64,000 nt of DNA from an uncultured beta proteobacterium (lineage in GTDB: Bacteria > Pseudomonadota > Gammaproteobacteria > Burkholderiales > Burkholderiaceae), in the NCBI GenBank assembly GCA_903871735.1, contig CAIQHU010000005.1:1-64000 (forward strand), given 5' to 3'. The position numbers and the translations under genes were made by a program. The notes beneath the pieces are model-generated. The model was not told the DNA's origin. It worked only from the letters and a program-made list of their open reading frames with translations, and did not search any database. The stretch's first letter is position 1; each line of letters opens with the position of its first letter. Positions 35,410 to 43,131 of the stretch are shown here, piece by piece.

Positions 35410-35532
35410 ATGGGCGTAATGTACAAAGACGGAAGTTCTGGAATTAAAACGCCTAAAGAGGATATGAATATCATCCAAAGTTGCATGAAGCCTGCTGTAC
35501 AAATATCCAAAGAGTTAAAAAATGAATACTAA
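35410..35532 (+). pseudogene. C-terminal remnant of a HigB/Gp49-like toxin
   Basis: An open frame too short for the ORF track encodes MGV then MYKDGSSGIKTPKEDMNI and ends SKELKNEY. This matches the last third of the phage Gp49-like (HigB-type, RelE-superfamily) toxins, which end with KKS-SGI-TPK-D. The N-terminal two thirds, including the fold core, are gone: the frame upstream meets a TAA at 35362-35364 without recognisable toxin sequence. The stop overlaps the antitoxin ATG by 11 bases, as in intact modules. It cannot be a functional ribosome-dependent nuclease. Confidence 0.65.
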
Positions 35533-35749
35533 AATTATTAATGGTATTGAAGTTACGACCGGAACAGCAAATATTTATGCAGATCTTGGACTAGAGGACG
35601 CTGAAAAACTAAAGATCAAAACAGTACTAGTTATCAAAATTATGAAAGCAATGCGAAGTCAAGAACTCACTCAGCAAGAAGCCGCAAAAAGCATGGTTAT
35701 CAGTTAATCAAAGGTTTCAAAGATGATGCGTATCGTACTCTTGATTTGA
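35522..35749 (+). pseudogene. XRE-family antitoxin remnant, interrupted by a stop in the helix-turn-helix
   Basis: The 61-residue ORF reads IINGIEVTTGTANIYADLGL, then LTQQEAAKSMVIS and stops at TAA (35705-35707). In the same frame after the stop comes SKVSKMMR. HigA-like antitoxins of this type read LTQ-QAAKLMGISQPKVSKLMRG here, so the TAA sits exactly where Gln (CAA) is expected, consistent with a single C-to-T change. The frame continues only to a TGA at 35747-35749, and the usual C-terminal GF-RL segment is not seen. The gene is truncated or decayed. Residual expression of the N-terminal part is possible. Confidence 0.65.
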
Positions 35750-35832
35750 AATTTCATATGCATCCATACTCGCCATATCACTGCCAAAATATAGCTTGTT
35801 CTCGTTCATTTTTTAGGTGACACTTCTCTATT

Positions 35833-36528
35833 TTAAAATTCAAATCCTATTTTTTTTCGAATCACCACGGAATCTTTTCCAGTTAAAGAGTTAGAGAAGA
35901 GTTGTGCAAGATCTTTTTGCTGCGAATTTGAGCATATTCCCAAGGTATAGTCAGTTGCTAATTCAAACTCTAGAGGTAAATTCCCCACTAGTTCAGTTCC
36001 TGGCGTAATATTAATTTCAGTCACTTGGGTGCTACCAATTAATTGGTCTTCATTGCAAGCAGCCATTGCAGCCATAGCAACTGCCCCATTTGGGTAAGTT
36101 CGAAAACGATCAGCAATTTCTTGATCAAGGCCAAGGGATTTGAGAACATGCATCACATGGATTCCGGCAGTAGCTTTTTCTGGATCTGGGAAATAAATGC
36201 CTTTGGCATTTCGAAATGCTGTAAATAACTCAGACCTTGATTTAATGGGTGGTTTAGGTGATCCTGATTTAACTGCAACTCCTGTCTTGACTATTCCCAA
36301 AGAAATATCTGAATCCCTTATCACGTGACCAGACTCGATTAATTGCAGGATTTGAGATTTTGTCAAAATAATTAGATCACAGTAAGATCCTTGCAATAAC
36401 TGCTCTCGCATCGCCCCAACCGCATTAAAGGTAGCATGAATGGTGCACTGATGTAATTCTTCGAAATCTTTTTGTAATCCCTTAACAACGCCAGCTGCTG
36501 CACCACCACTTAATATAACTAATTCCAT
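35833..36528 (-). CDS. ModA-like type II solute-binding-fold protein without signal peptide
   Basis: The 231-residue sequence resembles the molybdate-binding ModA superfamily: VILSGGAAAGVVKGLQKDFEE at the start, a D-L-I-I-L-T segment (YCDLIILTKSQI), FPDPEKATAGIHVMHVLKSLGL and a long C-terminal lobe. It starts directly with the first beta strand, so no export signal is present and the protein should stay in the cytosol unless the start is wrong. No upstream in-frame ATG is available. It is 12 bases downstream of a Bug-type receptor gene and probably in its operon. The ligand is unknown. No permease genes are nearby. Confidence 0.75.
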   Translation of the reverse strand: MELVILSGGAAAGVVKGLQKDFEELHQCTIHATFNAVGAMREQLLQGSYCDLIILTKSQILQLIESGHVIRDSDISLGIVKTGVAVKSGSPKPPIKSRSELFTAFRNAKGIYFPDPEKATAGIHVMHVLKSLGLDQEIADRFRTYPNGAVAMAAMAACNEDQLIGSTQVTEINITPGTELVGNLPLEFELATDYTLGICSNSQQKDLAQLFSNSLTGKDSVVIRKKIGFEF

Positions 36529-36540
36529 AACGATCCTTTA

Positions 36541-37503
36541 TTATTCGGGTTTAATGCCTGCTGACTTAACAATCGTAGCCCATTTACTAATATCGGCTTC
36601 AAGGTATTGATTAAACTCAGGGACGGTCATTGATAAAGGCAGAGCACCTTGCTTAGCCCAAAGATCCTTGACATCTTGACGCGCGATAACTTTTCGAATG
36701 GCATTATTTAGTTGTGTGACGACTTCAGATGGGGTAGCTTTGGGAGCCATAATTCCAAGCCAAATCGTTGCCTCAAATTTAGGAACTCCAGCTTCACCAA
36801 CTGTAGGGGTGCTAGCCATAATCGCAGAGCGATTTTTACCAGTCGTAGCAATCGCTTTGACCTTGTTTTCCTTAACAAACTCATTCATCGTGGTAATGGC
36901 ATCAAACATCATGTCAACTTGACCGCCAATGATATCCGTCCTAGCTCCGGAACTCCCTTTATAAGGAATATGGGTAATATTAACTCCAGCCATGGAATTA
37001 AAAAGTTCCCCAGCCATGTGGTAAGGGGTTCCTGTACCTGAGGATGCAAAATTTAACTTTCCAGGTTTGGATTTGGCAAGTTGAATTAGCTCTGCCAGTG
37101 TTTTGACTGGAACAGAGGGATTGACAACTAGGACGAGATCAGAAAAGTTGATTGGAGCTACACCGACAAAATCCCTCATCAAATTAAAGGGTTTGTTAGG
37201 AACAAGTGATTCATTAACAGTTTGCGTATTAGACATCATTAACAATGAGTAACCATCTGCTGGCGATTTTGCTGCAAAGTCAGTACCAATAATCGAGCCA
37301 GCACCTGGCTTATTTTCGACTAAAAATGTTTGTTTAAACTCATCCTGCAGTCTTTGTGCCATAAAACGTGCATAATTATCAGCAGGCCCACCTGCAGCAA
37401 ATGGCACAATAATTTTGACTGATTTGCTAGGATAGTTATCTGCGAAGGCTGTCGATGTGATGAATGCGAGCGTGGCAAATAGTGTGAGAAGTTTATTTAT
37501 CAT
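36541..37503 (-). CDS. Bug/TctC-family periplasmic solute-binding protein
   Basis: This 320-residue protein is a tripartite tricarboxylate transporter receptor of the Bug family, greatly expanded in Burkholderiales. It has a signal peptide ending near STAFA, then the family blocks YPSKSVKIIVPFAAGGPADN, VENKPGAGSIIGTDFAAK, and FASSGTGTPYHMAGELFN with HIPYKGSSGA. Such receptors bind small carboxylates or amides. No TctA/TctB membrane genes are in the window, so it is an orphan receptor that must rely on permeases elsewhere or have a sensory role. The ligand cannot be read from the sequence. Confidence 0.92.
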   Translation of the reverse strand: MINKLLTLFATLAFITSTAFADNYPSKSVKIIVPFAAGGPADNYARFMAQRLQDEFKQTFLVENKPGAGSIIGTDFAAKSPADGYSLLMMSNTQTVNESLVPNKPFNLMRDFVGVAPINFSDLVLVVNPSVPVKTLAELIQLAKSKPGKLNFASSGTGTPYHMAGELFNSMAGVNITHIPYKGSSGARTDIIGGQVDMMFDAITTMNEFVKENKVKAIATTGKNRSAIMASTPTVGEAGVPKFEATIWLGIMAPKATPSEVVTQLNNAIRKVIARQDVKDLWAKQGALPLSMTVPEFNQYLEADISKWATIVKSAGIKPE

Positions 37504-37523
37504 ATTTGATTTCCTTGTAGGAT

Positions 37524-37538
37524 TAGTTATACGAACTA
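37524..37538. promoter_or_regulatory. Short inverted repeat in the divergent region upstream of the Bug receptor gene
   Basis: TAGTT-ATACG-AACTA is a perfect 5-base inverted repeat between the divergent Bug receptor gene and the DUF455 gene. Its geometry suits a dimeric regulator, but no regulator gene is adjacent and repeats of this size arise by chance. Confidence 0.25.
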
Positions 37539-37604
37539 GTTAAAAACGATTCAAATTGTATTATCCTTGATTTTTCTCCTCACACTGTATCGCAACTGCT
37601 CACC

Positions 37605-38408
37605 ATGTCCCTCCAAGAAGATGCTTTTCACTGCCTATGTATCAAAAATCCATCGAGGAAGGTACTAGAGGTCCAAGACCTATATCAACGCAATCTAACT
37701 CAAGTCAGTAGTCTTCAATGTCAAAATGCCTTTATTCCTGACGAGCAATTGATTCCTGGATTTCCGGATAAGCCTGAATTAGTACCCCCTTTAGCTGTAA
37801 AAAAAAGAGCCATGCATACGATTGAGGGGAGGGCAATTGCAATTCATGCATTGGCCCATATAGAATTTAATGCTATTAATTTAGCGCTAGACGCTATCTG
37901 GCGCTTTTCTAATATGCCCACCAAGTTCTATCGTGATTGGCTTTTAGTTGCCAAAGAAGAGTCCGAGCACTTTGACTTATTACAAGGGCATTTAGCCGAG
38001 TTGGGATATTTTTATGGGGATTTTACTGCGCATAATAGTTTGTGGGAGATGGTTGACAAGACAAAATTAGATGTTTTAGCTAGGATGGCGCTCGTCCCAA
38101 GAACAATGGAAGCTAGAGGTCTAGACGCTGTACCGATGATCCGAGATCGGTTCTTACAAGTTAAGGATATGCGTATGGTCGAGATTCTGGATATTATTTT
38201 GCGAGATGAAATTGGTCATGTAGAAATAGGTAATTATTGGTTTAATTACCTGTGTCAGGCAAGAAGGCTTGATCCAATGAGGGCTTTTAAAGATTTATGT
38301 AAACAATATAAGGCCCCGATTTTAAGAGGTCCTTTTAATATTGATGCTAGAAAATTAGCAGGTTTTACTGATGAAGAGTTAACACACCTAGTAAACCAGG
38401 CCAGTTAA
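37605..38408 (+). CDS. DUF455 ferritin-like domain protein
   Basis: The 267-residue protein belongs to DUF455, predicted ferritin-like four-helix proteins. Candidate metal ligands are visible in the expected E-x-x-H pattern: AHIEFNAINLALDAIW, AKEESEHFDLLQGHLAELGY, TMEARGLDAVP and LRDEIGHVEIGNYWF. A dinuclear metal site is likely, but no reaction has been assigned to the family as far as I know. It stands alone on the plus strand, divergent from the Bug receptor gene and convergent with the kinase-like gene, in the accessory stretch behind guaA. Confidence 0.85.
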   Translation: MSLQEDAFHCLCIKNPSRKVLEVQDLYQRNLTQVSSLQCQNAFIPDEQLIPGFPDKPELVPPLAVKKRAMHTIEGRAIAIHALAHIEFNAINLALDAIWRFSNMPTKFYRDWLLVAKEESEHFDLLQGHLAELGYFYGDFTAHNSLWEMVDKTKLDVLARMALVPRTMEARGLDAVPMIRDRFLQVKDMRMVEILDIILRDEIGHVEIGNYWFNYLCQARRLDPMRAFKDLCKQYKAPILRGPFNIDARKLAGFTDEELTHLVNQAS

Positions 38409-38439
38409 CTCGATACACGAATCAATCAGCCTAGTATAT

Positions 38440-39477
38440 TCACTCTTTTAGTTTTTGGACTTGCAGCCAAGCTAATTCGGCGATAGGGCGTGCTTTTTTT
38501 CCCATTTCGATGGCCTGTTGACTCGCAGCGTTGCCTTGAATTGCTCGGTGGGCAACTCCTTGAAGAATGGCCGCCATGCGAAACATGTTAAAGACAATAT
38601 AAAATTCCCATTCTTGATCAGAATTAAGCTTAAAACCAGTTCTTTTTAAGTAGGAATCTAAGTAACTTTGTTCATCTGGTATTTGTTGCTCCTCAAAATT
38701 AATGCCATGTAATCCCCTGAAAAGTTCAGGAGGGAATCGCCAAGCCATCATATGATATGCAAAATCAGAAATAGGATTACCTAAGGTCGATAACTCCCAA
38801 TCCAAGACAGCTAAGACTTGAGACTGTTTAGGATGAAAAATCATATTATCAATTCGAAAGTCTCCATGAACGATACTGGTTGGATCATTAATTGGGATAT
38901 GTTTTGGTAACCACTCAATGAGATGATGCATTGCATCGATTGGTTCGGTTTGAGAGGCCATATATTGCTTAGACCAGCGCTCTAATTGCCTTTGTACGTA
39001 ACCACCTCTTCTGCCATAGTCACCTAGGCCAATTGAATCTGGAGGGATTTGATGCAGCTTAGAAATTGTCAGATTCATTTGATCAAATATATCTAAGCGC
39101 TCTGAGGGATCTAAATCGGGTAAGCGCGGATCCCAAAATATGCGCCCATCGACAAACTCCATGACGTAAAACTCTGAACCAATAATGCTTGGATCCTTAC
39201 AATAAGCGTAGACCTGAGGAACTGGAAAGTCAGCTTGGTAAAGGGCTTCAATGACGCGGTACTCACGGTCAATGGCATGGGCACTTGGTAGAAGATCACC
39301 GATGGGTTTTCTTCTGAGAATACATTGGAACACGTCTTGCGTAATTAAAAAAGTAGGATTCGATTGGCCACCTTCTATTCGCTTGATTTGAATATCTTGA
39401 TTTGGTTCAATAGCTGCTAGATGATCTTTGGCCCATACGCGTAATTTTTTTTCAGAAAGGTCGTGCTGATTAACCAT
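38440..39477 (-). CDS. Aminoglycoside-phosphotransferase-like kinase (ACAD10 N-terminal type)
   Basis: This 345-residue protein has the kinase-like fold of the APH superfamily: IEGGQSNPTFLI near the start, the catalytic loop VHGDFRIDNMIF and the metal motif LDWELSTLGNPISDFAY. The closest family is the phosphotransferase linked with acyl-CoA dehydrogenases (ACAD10/11-like), thought to act on hydroxyacyl substrates rather than antibiotics. There is no evidence here for drug resistance. It is followed upstream in the same direction by two hotdog thioesterase genes, so a role in acyl-CoA metabolism is a fair inference. Confidence 0.85.
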   Translation of the reverse strand: MVNQHDLSEKKLRVWAKDHLAAIEPNQDIQIKRIEGGQSNPTFLITQDVFQCILRRKPIGDLLPSAHAIDREYRVIEALYQADFPVPQVYAYCKDPSIIGSEFYVMEFVDGRIFWDPRLPDLDPSERLDIFDQMNLTISKLHQIPPDSIGLGDYGRRGGYVQRQLERWSKQYMASQTEPIDAMHHLIEWLPKHIPINDPTSIVHGDFRIDNMIFHPKQSQVLAVLDWELSTLGNPISDFAYHMMAWRFPPELFRGLHGINFEEQQIPDEQSYLDSYLKRTGFKLNSDQEWEFYIVFNMFRMAAILQGVAHRAIQGNAASQQAIEMGKKARPIAELAWLQVQKLKE

Positions 39478-39490
39478 AGTCGATTAGAGC

Positions 39491-39883
39491 TTACCTAAAC
39501 TCAACGAGTTTAAATGTTCCCATTGATTTGGCGAGTAAGTCTCCTGAGGCATCATAAGCGGAAGCTTCGCAGAATTGAATCGACTTACCGGCTTTGAGGA
39601 CTGTGCCATGGACAACCATTTTGCCTTTGCCGCCTTTGATAAAACTCGTTGACATATCAATTGTCATCGCACCACCCAAATGGCCATGCTTTACTTTAGC
39701 GGCCATTGCCATTGCAAAATCGAGCAAAGTCATCATAACGCCACCATGCGCAACTCCAAAGGAATTACACTGCCATGGTTGTAAATCTAGGTGCACATGT
39801 ACCAAATCTTCGGAAATCTTTTCTACATCCATAGCCATTTTTTCGATGAAGGGAATTTCAATACCAAAATACGTTTGTGACAT
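39491..39883 (-). CDS. PaaI-type hotdog thioesterase
   Basis: This 130-residue single-hotdog protein has the PaaI-family motif NSFGVAHGGVMMTLLDFAMA, in which the conserved Gly and Asp line the acyl-CoA site. Members hydrolyse aromatic or short acyl-CoAs. AGGA precedes the ATG at a normal distance. It sits 13 bases upstream of the kinase-like gene and 45 bases downstream of a second hotdog gene. The specific substrate is unknown. Confidence 0.85.
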   Translation of the reverse strand: MSQTYFGIEIPFIEKMAMDVEKISEDLVHVHLDLQPWQCNSFGVAHGGVMMTLLDFAMAMAAKVKHGHLGGAMTIDMSTSFIKGGKGKMVVHGTVLKAGKSIQFCEASAYDASGDLLAKSMGTFKLVEFR

Positions 39884-39928
39884 GGTTTTTCCTATTTTGA
39901 GTTATTTGTATGTTTAAAGAGAATGAAT

Positions 39929-40396
39929 CTAATCATTTTGAACTTTTTTTAGTTGGTTGAGCACAGTAAAAACACCACTTGTCCTGAGCATGATTTTATT
40001 GCCAACTTTGAGGGAGCACTCCGCAAAGCTCATTCGTTTGCCGATTTTGCTAATTCGAAATTCAGTCTCTACCCAATCATTGGGTTTGGGACTAGCTATA
40101 AAATCTGAGCTTAAGTGGACCGTAACTAGTTTTTGTGGTGGCTCTGTACTTCTAGATAGGTTATATCCTAGAGCAGAATCAGCCATGGAAATCAGCATTC
40201 CACCATGCGCAGTTCCCCAAATGTTGGTGTGTTTTGGCTCAATTCGAATACCAAATACGCGCTCAACGTGGCCGTTATCGGCGGGGACATTTTTATAATA
40301 CCAAGGTCCAAGCATCGTTAAAAATTGTTCAGACTGCGGGGATAATTCGTGCAGAATAAATCCCTCGGGAATATCGAGCGAATGGTTAATGGTCAT
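39929..40396 (-). CDS. PaaI-type hotdog thioesterase
   Basis: This 155-residue protein is a second, diverged hotdog thioesterase with NIWGTAHGGMLISMADSALG as its active-site helix and VTVHLSSDFIASPKPNDWVE as the next strand pair. It is not a close copy of its neighbour, so this is not a recent tandem duplication. It is the promoter-proximal gene of a minus-strand trio with the 130-residue thioesterase and the kinase-like protein. It starts about 68 bases from queE on the other strand. The substrate is unknown. Confidence 0.83.
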   Translation of the reverse strand: MTINHSLDIPEGFILHELSPQSEQFLTMLGPWYYKNVPADNGHVERVFGIRIEPKHTNIWGTAHGGMLISMADSALGYNLSRSTEPPQKLVTVHLSSDFIASPKPNDWVETEFRISKIGKRMSFAECSLKVGNKIMLRTSGVFTVLNQLKKVQND

Positions 40397-40464
40397 GGCT
40401 ATCTATTGTATTCAAATCTTAGTGCCCAATCCGAAAGAGAAGGGATAGGGATTAAAATAAGAAA

Positions 40465-41130
40465 ATGTATACAGTTAAAGAAATTTTTAGTACGCTGCAA
40501 GGAGAGGGCGCACAAGCCGGACGGGCAGCTGTTTTTTGTCGCTTTACGGGTTGCAACCTGTGGTCTGGCAGAGAAGAAGACAGAGCTCAAGCAATTTGTC
40601 AATTTTGCGATACAGATTTTGTTGGAATAAATGGTGTTGGGGGAGGGAAGTTTCCTGATGCCAATTCTTTAGCAAATGCGATTGATTCTGAGTGGCTTCA
40701 AATGAATCGATCTCAGACTAATAAATACCTAGTTTTTACGGGTGGAGAACCATTACTGCAATTAGATGAGGTTCTGATAAAGGCACTTCATGAAAGATAT
40801 TTTCAGATTGCCATAGAAACTAATGGCACTATCAAGCCTCCTGCACATATTGATTGGATTTGCGTTAGCCCAAAAAATGGTTCACGTTTGGTTTGCTTAC
40901 AAGGAGATGAAATCAAATATGTGATTCCGCAAAATCATCAGATTCCTAATTTGAATGAGATTGAATTGTCCCTCAAGCGTTTTGAAAAAATGAACTTCCA
41001 ACATTTCTTTTTACAAGCAATGGACGGTCCTCGGCAAGCAGAGAATATCAATTTAGCGATTGAACTGTGCAAAAAGAGGCCATTATGGCGACTTAGCCTG
41101 CAGCAGCACAAATTAATCCACTTACCCTAG
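40465..41130 (+). CDS. queE: 7-carboxy-7-deazaguanine synthase
   Basis: QueE is the radical SAM enzyme that makes the 7-deazaguanine core of queuosine. The N-terminus YTVKEIFSTLQGEGAQAGR is diagnostic. The iron-sulphur motif is CX14CX2C (C-NLWSGREEDRAQAI-C-QF-C), the expanded form known from Burkholderia QueE rather than CX3CX2C. VFTGGEPLLQ and AIETNGTI follow. It has 221 residues and is followed 14 bases later by queD, which makes its substrate, so the pair is functionally coherent. queC and folE are elsewhere. Confidence 0.96.
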   Translation: MYTVKEIFSTLQGEGAQAGRAAVFCRFTGCNLWSGREEDRAQAICQFCDTDFVGINGVGGGKFPDANSLANAIDSEWLQMNRSQTNKYLVFTGGEPLLQLDEVLIKALHERYFQIAIETNGTIKPPAHIDWICVSPKNGSRLVCLQGDEIKYVIPQNHQIPNLNEIELSLKRFEKMNFQHFFLQAMDGPRQAENINLAIELCKKRPLWRLSLQQHKLIHLP

Positions 41131-41144
41131 ATCAATCCCCGAAG

Positions 41145-41597
41145 ATGAAATATTTTGAAATTACCAGAAAATTAGAGTTTGATGCTGGACACCGGATCCC
41201 GAACCACAATGGTCAATGTCGTCATTTGCATGGGCATCGCTATTGTTTGGAGGTTACTCTCAGAGGTCAGGTCAATGAAACATGTGGTGCCAGGGATGAG
41301 GGGATGATTATGGATTTTGGCGATATCAAGAAAATTATGAATGATGTCCTTATTCAGCATTGGGATCATTCTTTCTTTGTGGCTCAGACGGATACGGAAT
41401 TAATTGCCTTTCTAAAAACAATTGTGGATCATAAAACGACTGTTATGCAGGCGGTACCAACTGCGGAGAATATTGCTCAGTATGCATTTGACTTATTAGC
41501 GCCAGTCTTAAATAATCATTTTATGAAAAAATTGACCTTACAACGCGTCAGGTTGTATGAAACCCCAAACTGCTGGGCTGATGTGTGTGAGGCCTAA
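41145..41597 (+). CDS. queD: 6-carboxy-5,6,7,8-tetrahydropterin synthase
   Basis: QueD converts dihydroneopterin triphosphate to 6-carboxytetrahydropterin for queuosine synthesis. The 150-residue protein has the zinc ligands in FDAGHRI and the paired histidines of CRHLHGHRYCLEVTL, the catalytic Cys just before them, and DHSFFV in the second half. It lies between queE and tadA. The stop TAA runs directly into the tadA ATG (TAAATG). Confidence 0.96.
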   Translation: MKYFEITRKLEFDAGHRIPNHNGQCRHLHGHRYCLEVTLRGQVNETCGARDEGMIMDFGDIKKIMNDVLIQHWDHSFFVAQTDTELIAFLKTIVDHKTTVMQAVPTAENIAQYAFDLLAPVLNNHFMKKLTLQRVRLYETPNCWADVCEA

Positions 41598-42071
41598 ATG
41601 AGTAGTCATTTTTCGGACGACGAAAAATGGATGCGTCTAGCCATTGAGCAAGCCAAACTGGCCGCCCTAGAGGGAGAAATTCCGGTCGGGGCAGTCCTCG
41701 TTAAGGATGGGCAATGCCTTGCTACTAGCCATAATTTGCCAATTGCGAGGCATGATCCGACTGCCCATGCTGAAATGAATGTCCTGCGTGAGGGCGCCAA
41801 GCAACTACAAAATTATCGCTTACCTGGGGTTGATCTATATGTCACACTAGAGCCCTGTCTGATGTGTGCAGGAGCTATTTTTCATGCCAGAGTCAATCGG
41901 GTATTTTTTGGAGCATTTGATTCCAAAACTGGTGTTGCGGGTGGGGTCATTAATGTGTTTCAAGAGACTGCCTTAAATCACCACACGGCAGTTCAGGGTG
42001 GTATTCTAGAGGCGGAATGCTCCAAGTTATTAAAGGATTTTTTTAAAAATAAGCGTCTTTTAGCCCATTAA
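41598..42071 (+). CDS. tadA: tRNA-specific adenosine deaminase
   Basis: TadA deaminates A34 of tRNA-Arg(ACG) to inosine. The 157-residue protein has the cytidine-deaminase-fold zinc motifs HAEMNVLREGA (His and catalytic Glu) and LEPCLMCAGAI (two Cys). EIPVGAVLVKDGQ and FHARVNRVFFGAFDSKTGVAGG, which contact the tRNA loop, are also present. It abuts queD, so a small tRNA-modification cluster is formed. Confidence 0.97.
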   Translation: MSSHFSDDEKWMRLAIEQAKLAALEGEIPVGAVLVKDGQCLATSHNLPIARHDPTAHAEMNVLREGAKQLQNYRLPGVDLYVTLEPCLMCAGAIFHARVNRVFFGAFDSKTGVAGGVINVFQETALNHHTAVQGGILEAECSKLLKDFFKNKRLLAH

Positions 42072-42088
42072 AAAAATATACCTCAACT

Positions 42089-43048
42089 ATGCCCCAAGTC
42101 TTAGCCCATCTGCACTGCATTGCACCTTCAGGTCCTTTACTCAATATCGAGCGAGCAACTAGGGGTCTTCAATGGTTAGAAAACCAGGGCTTTGTAGTTC
42201 ATAATGCGACTGCTGCAAATCGTCAATTTGAACGTTTTGCAGGTACGGATCGTGAAAGGGCCAAAGAAATTAATGCTTTAGCAGAAATGGTCAATGATGA
42301 TGGCTTAATCGCCATGGGGATTCGGGGGGGGTATGGCATGACTCGCATACTTCCTAAAATAGATTGGAGTAAGCTTGGTCAAGCTGTTTCAAAGGGACTT
42401 TCGATTGTTGGCCACAGTGATCTAACAGCATTACACCTCGGTTTACTAGCTCAAACAGGTATGCCAAGTTATGCTGGACCGATGGTTTCGGCCGATTTTG
42501 GTAATGAATCAAGCGCAGAGATATCTCAATTTACATACCAACACTTCATACAAGCTGTTATCAATAAAAAATTGGATATTCAGGTGGAGCATACCCAAGA
42601 ATTCTATACGGGACCCCCAATCGAGTTTCGAAAGAAGATCTTATGGGGCGGGAATTTATCAATGCTAGTGAGTCTTTTAGGAACACCCTATTTCCCGTCT
42701 ATGGATACTATCCATCAGGGTATCTTATTTATTGAAGATGTTAATGAACACCCATACCGAGTGGAAAGAATGTTGTTACAACTGGTGCAGGCAAATGTAC
42801 TGAGTAGCCAAACGGCTATATTAGTTGGGGACTTTTCTGGCTATCAATTAGGTCCCCTTGATGCGGACTATTCATTGCTAAAAGCTTTGGGTCGAGTTGC
42901 TCAGGAATTACAGAAATCCGGTACAGGAACGACAATTATTTCAGGTCTACCATTTGGGCATTGTTTAGATAAAGTCACATTACCAGTTGGTATATCTTGT
43001 GATTTAGACTTGTCTAGCCAGGGCTTTAACCTTTGGGGTAGTTGGTAA
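42089..43048 (+). CDS. ldcA: LD-carboxypeptidase (peptidase family S66)
   Basis: LdcA removes the terminal D-alanine from muramyl tetrapeptides during peptidoglycan recycling in the cytosol. The 319-residue protein has the S66 triad: the nucleophile Ser in IVGHSDLTALHLGL, Glu in FIEDVNEHPYRVERML and His in PFGHCLDKVTLPVG. GIRGGYGMTRILP is also conserved. No signal peptide is seen, as expected for a cytosolic enzyme. It begins 17 bases after tadA. Confidence 0.93.
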   Translation: MPQVLAHLHCIAPSGPLLNIERATRGLQWLENQGFVVHNATAANRQFERFAGTDRERAKEINALAEMVNDDGLIAMGIRGGYGMTRILPKIDWSKLGQAVSKGLSIVGHSDLTALHLGLLAQTGMPSYAGPMVSADFGNESSAEISQFTYQHFIQAVINKKLDIQVEHTQEFYTGPPIEFRKKILWGGNLSMLVSLLGTPYFPSMDTIHQGILFIEDVNEHPYRVERMLLQLVQANVLSSQTAILVGDFSGYQLGPLDADYSLLKALGRVAQELQKSGTGTTIISGLPFGHCLDKVTLPVGISCDLDLSSQGFNLWGSW

Positions 43049-43131
43049 TTCTTGAAAATTTAAGTAAGGATAGTAAAATGTTGGGTTGAGATCTCTTTTC
43101 ATCATCATTTCTAATATTCTTTGAGTTAATA

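Noticed and set aside
38440-39477. Antibiotic resistance by aminoglycoside phosphorylation
   Set aside because: The protein has the APH fold, but its closest group is the ACAD10-like kinases linked to acyl-CoA metabolism, and nothing nearby suggests resistance.
40397-40464. PreQ1 riboswitch upstream of queE
   Set aside because: The 68-base gap is short and I do not see the conserved hairpin plus A-rich tail of a preQ1 aptamer.
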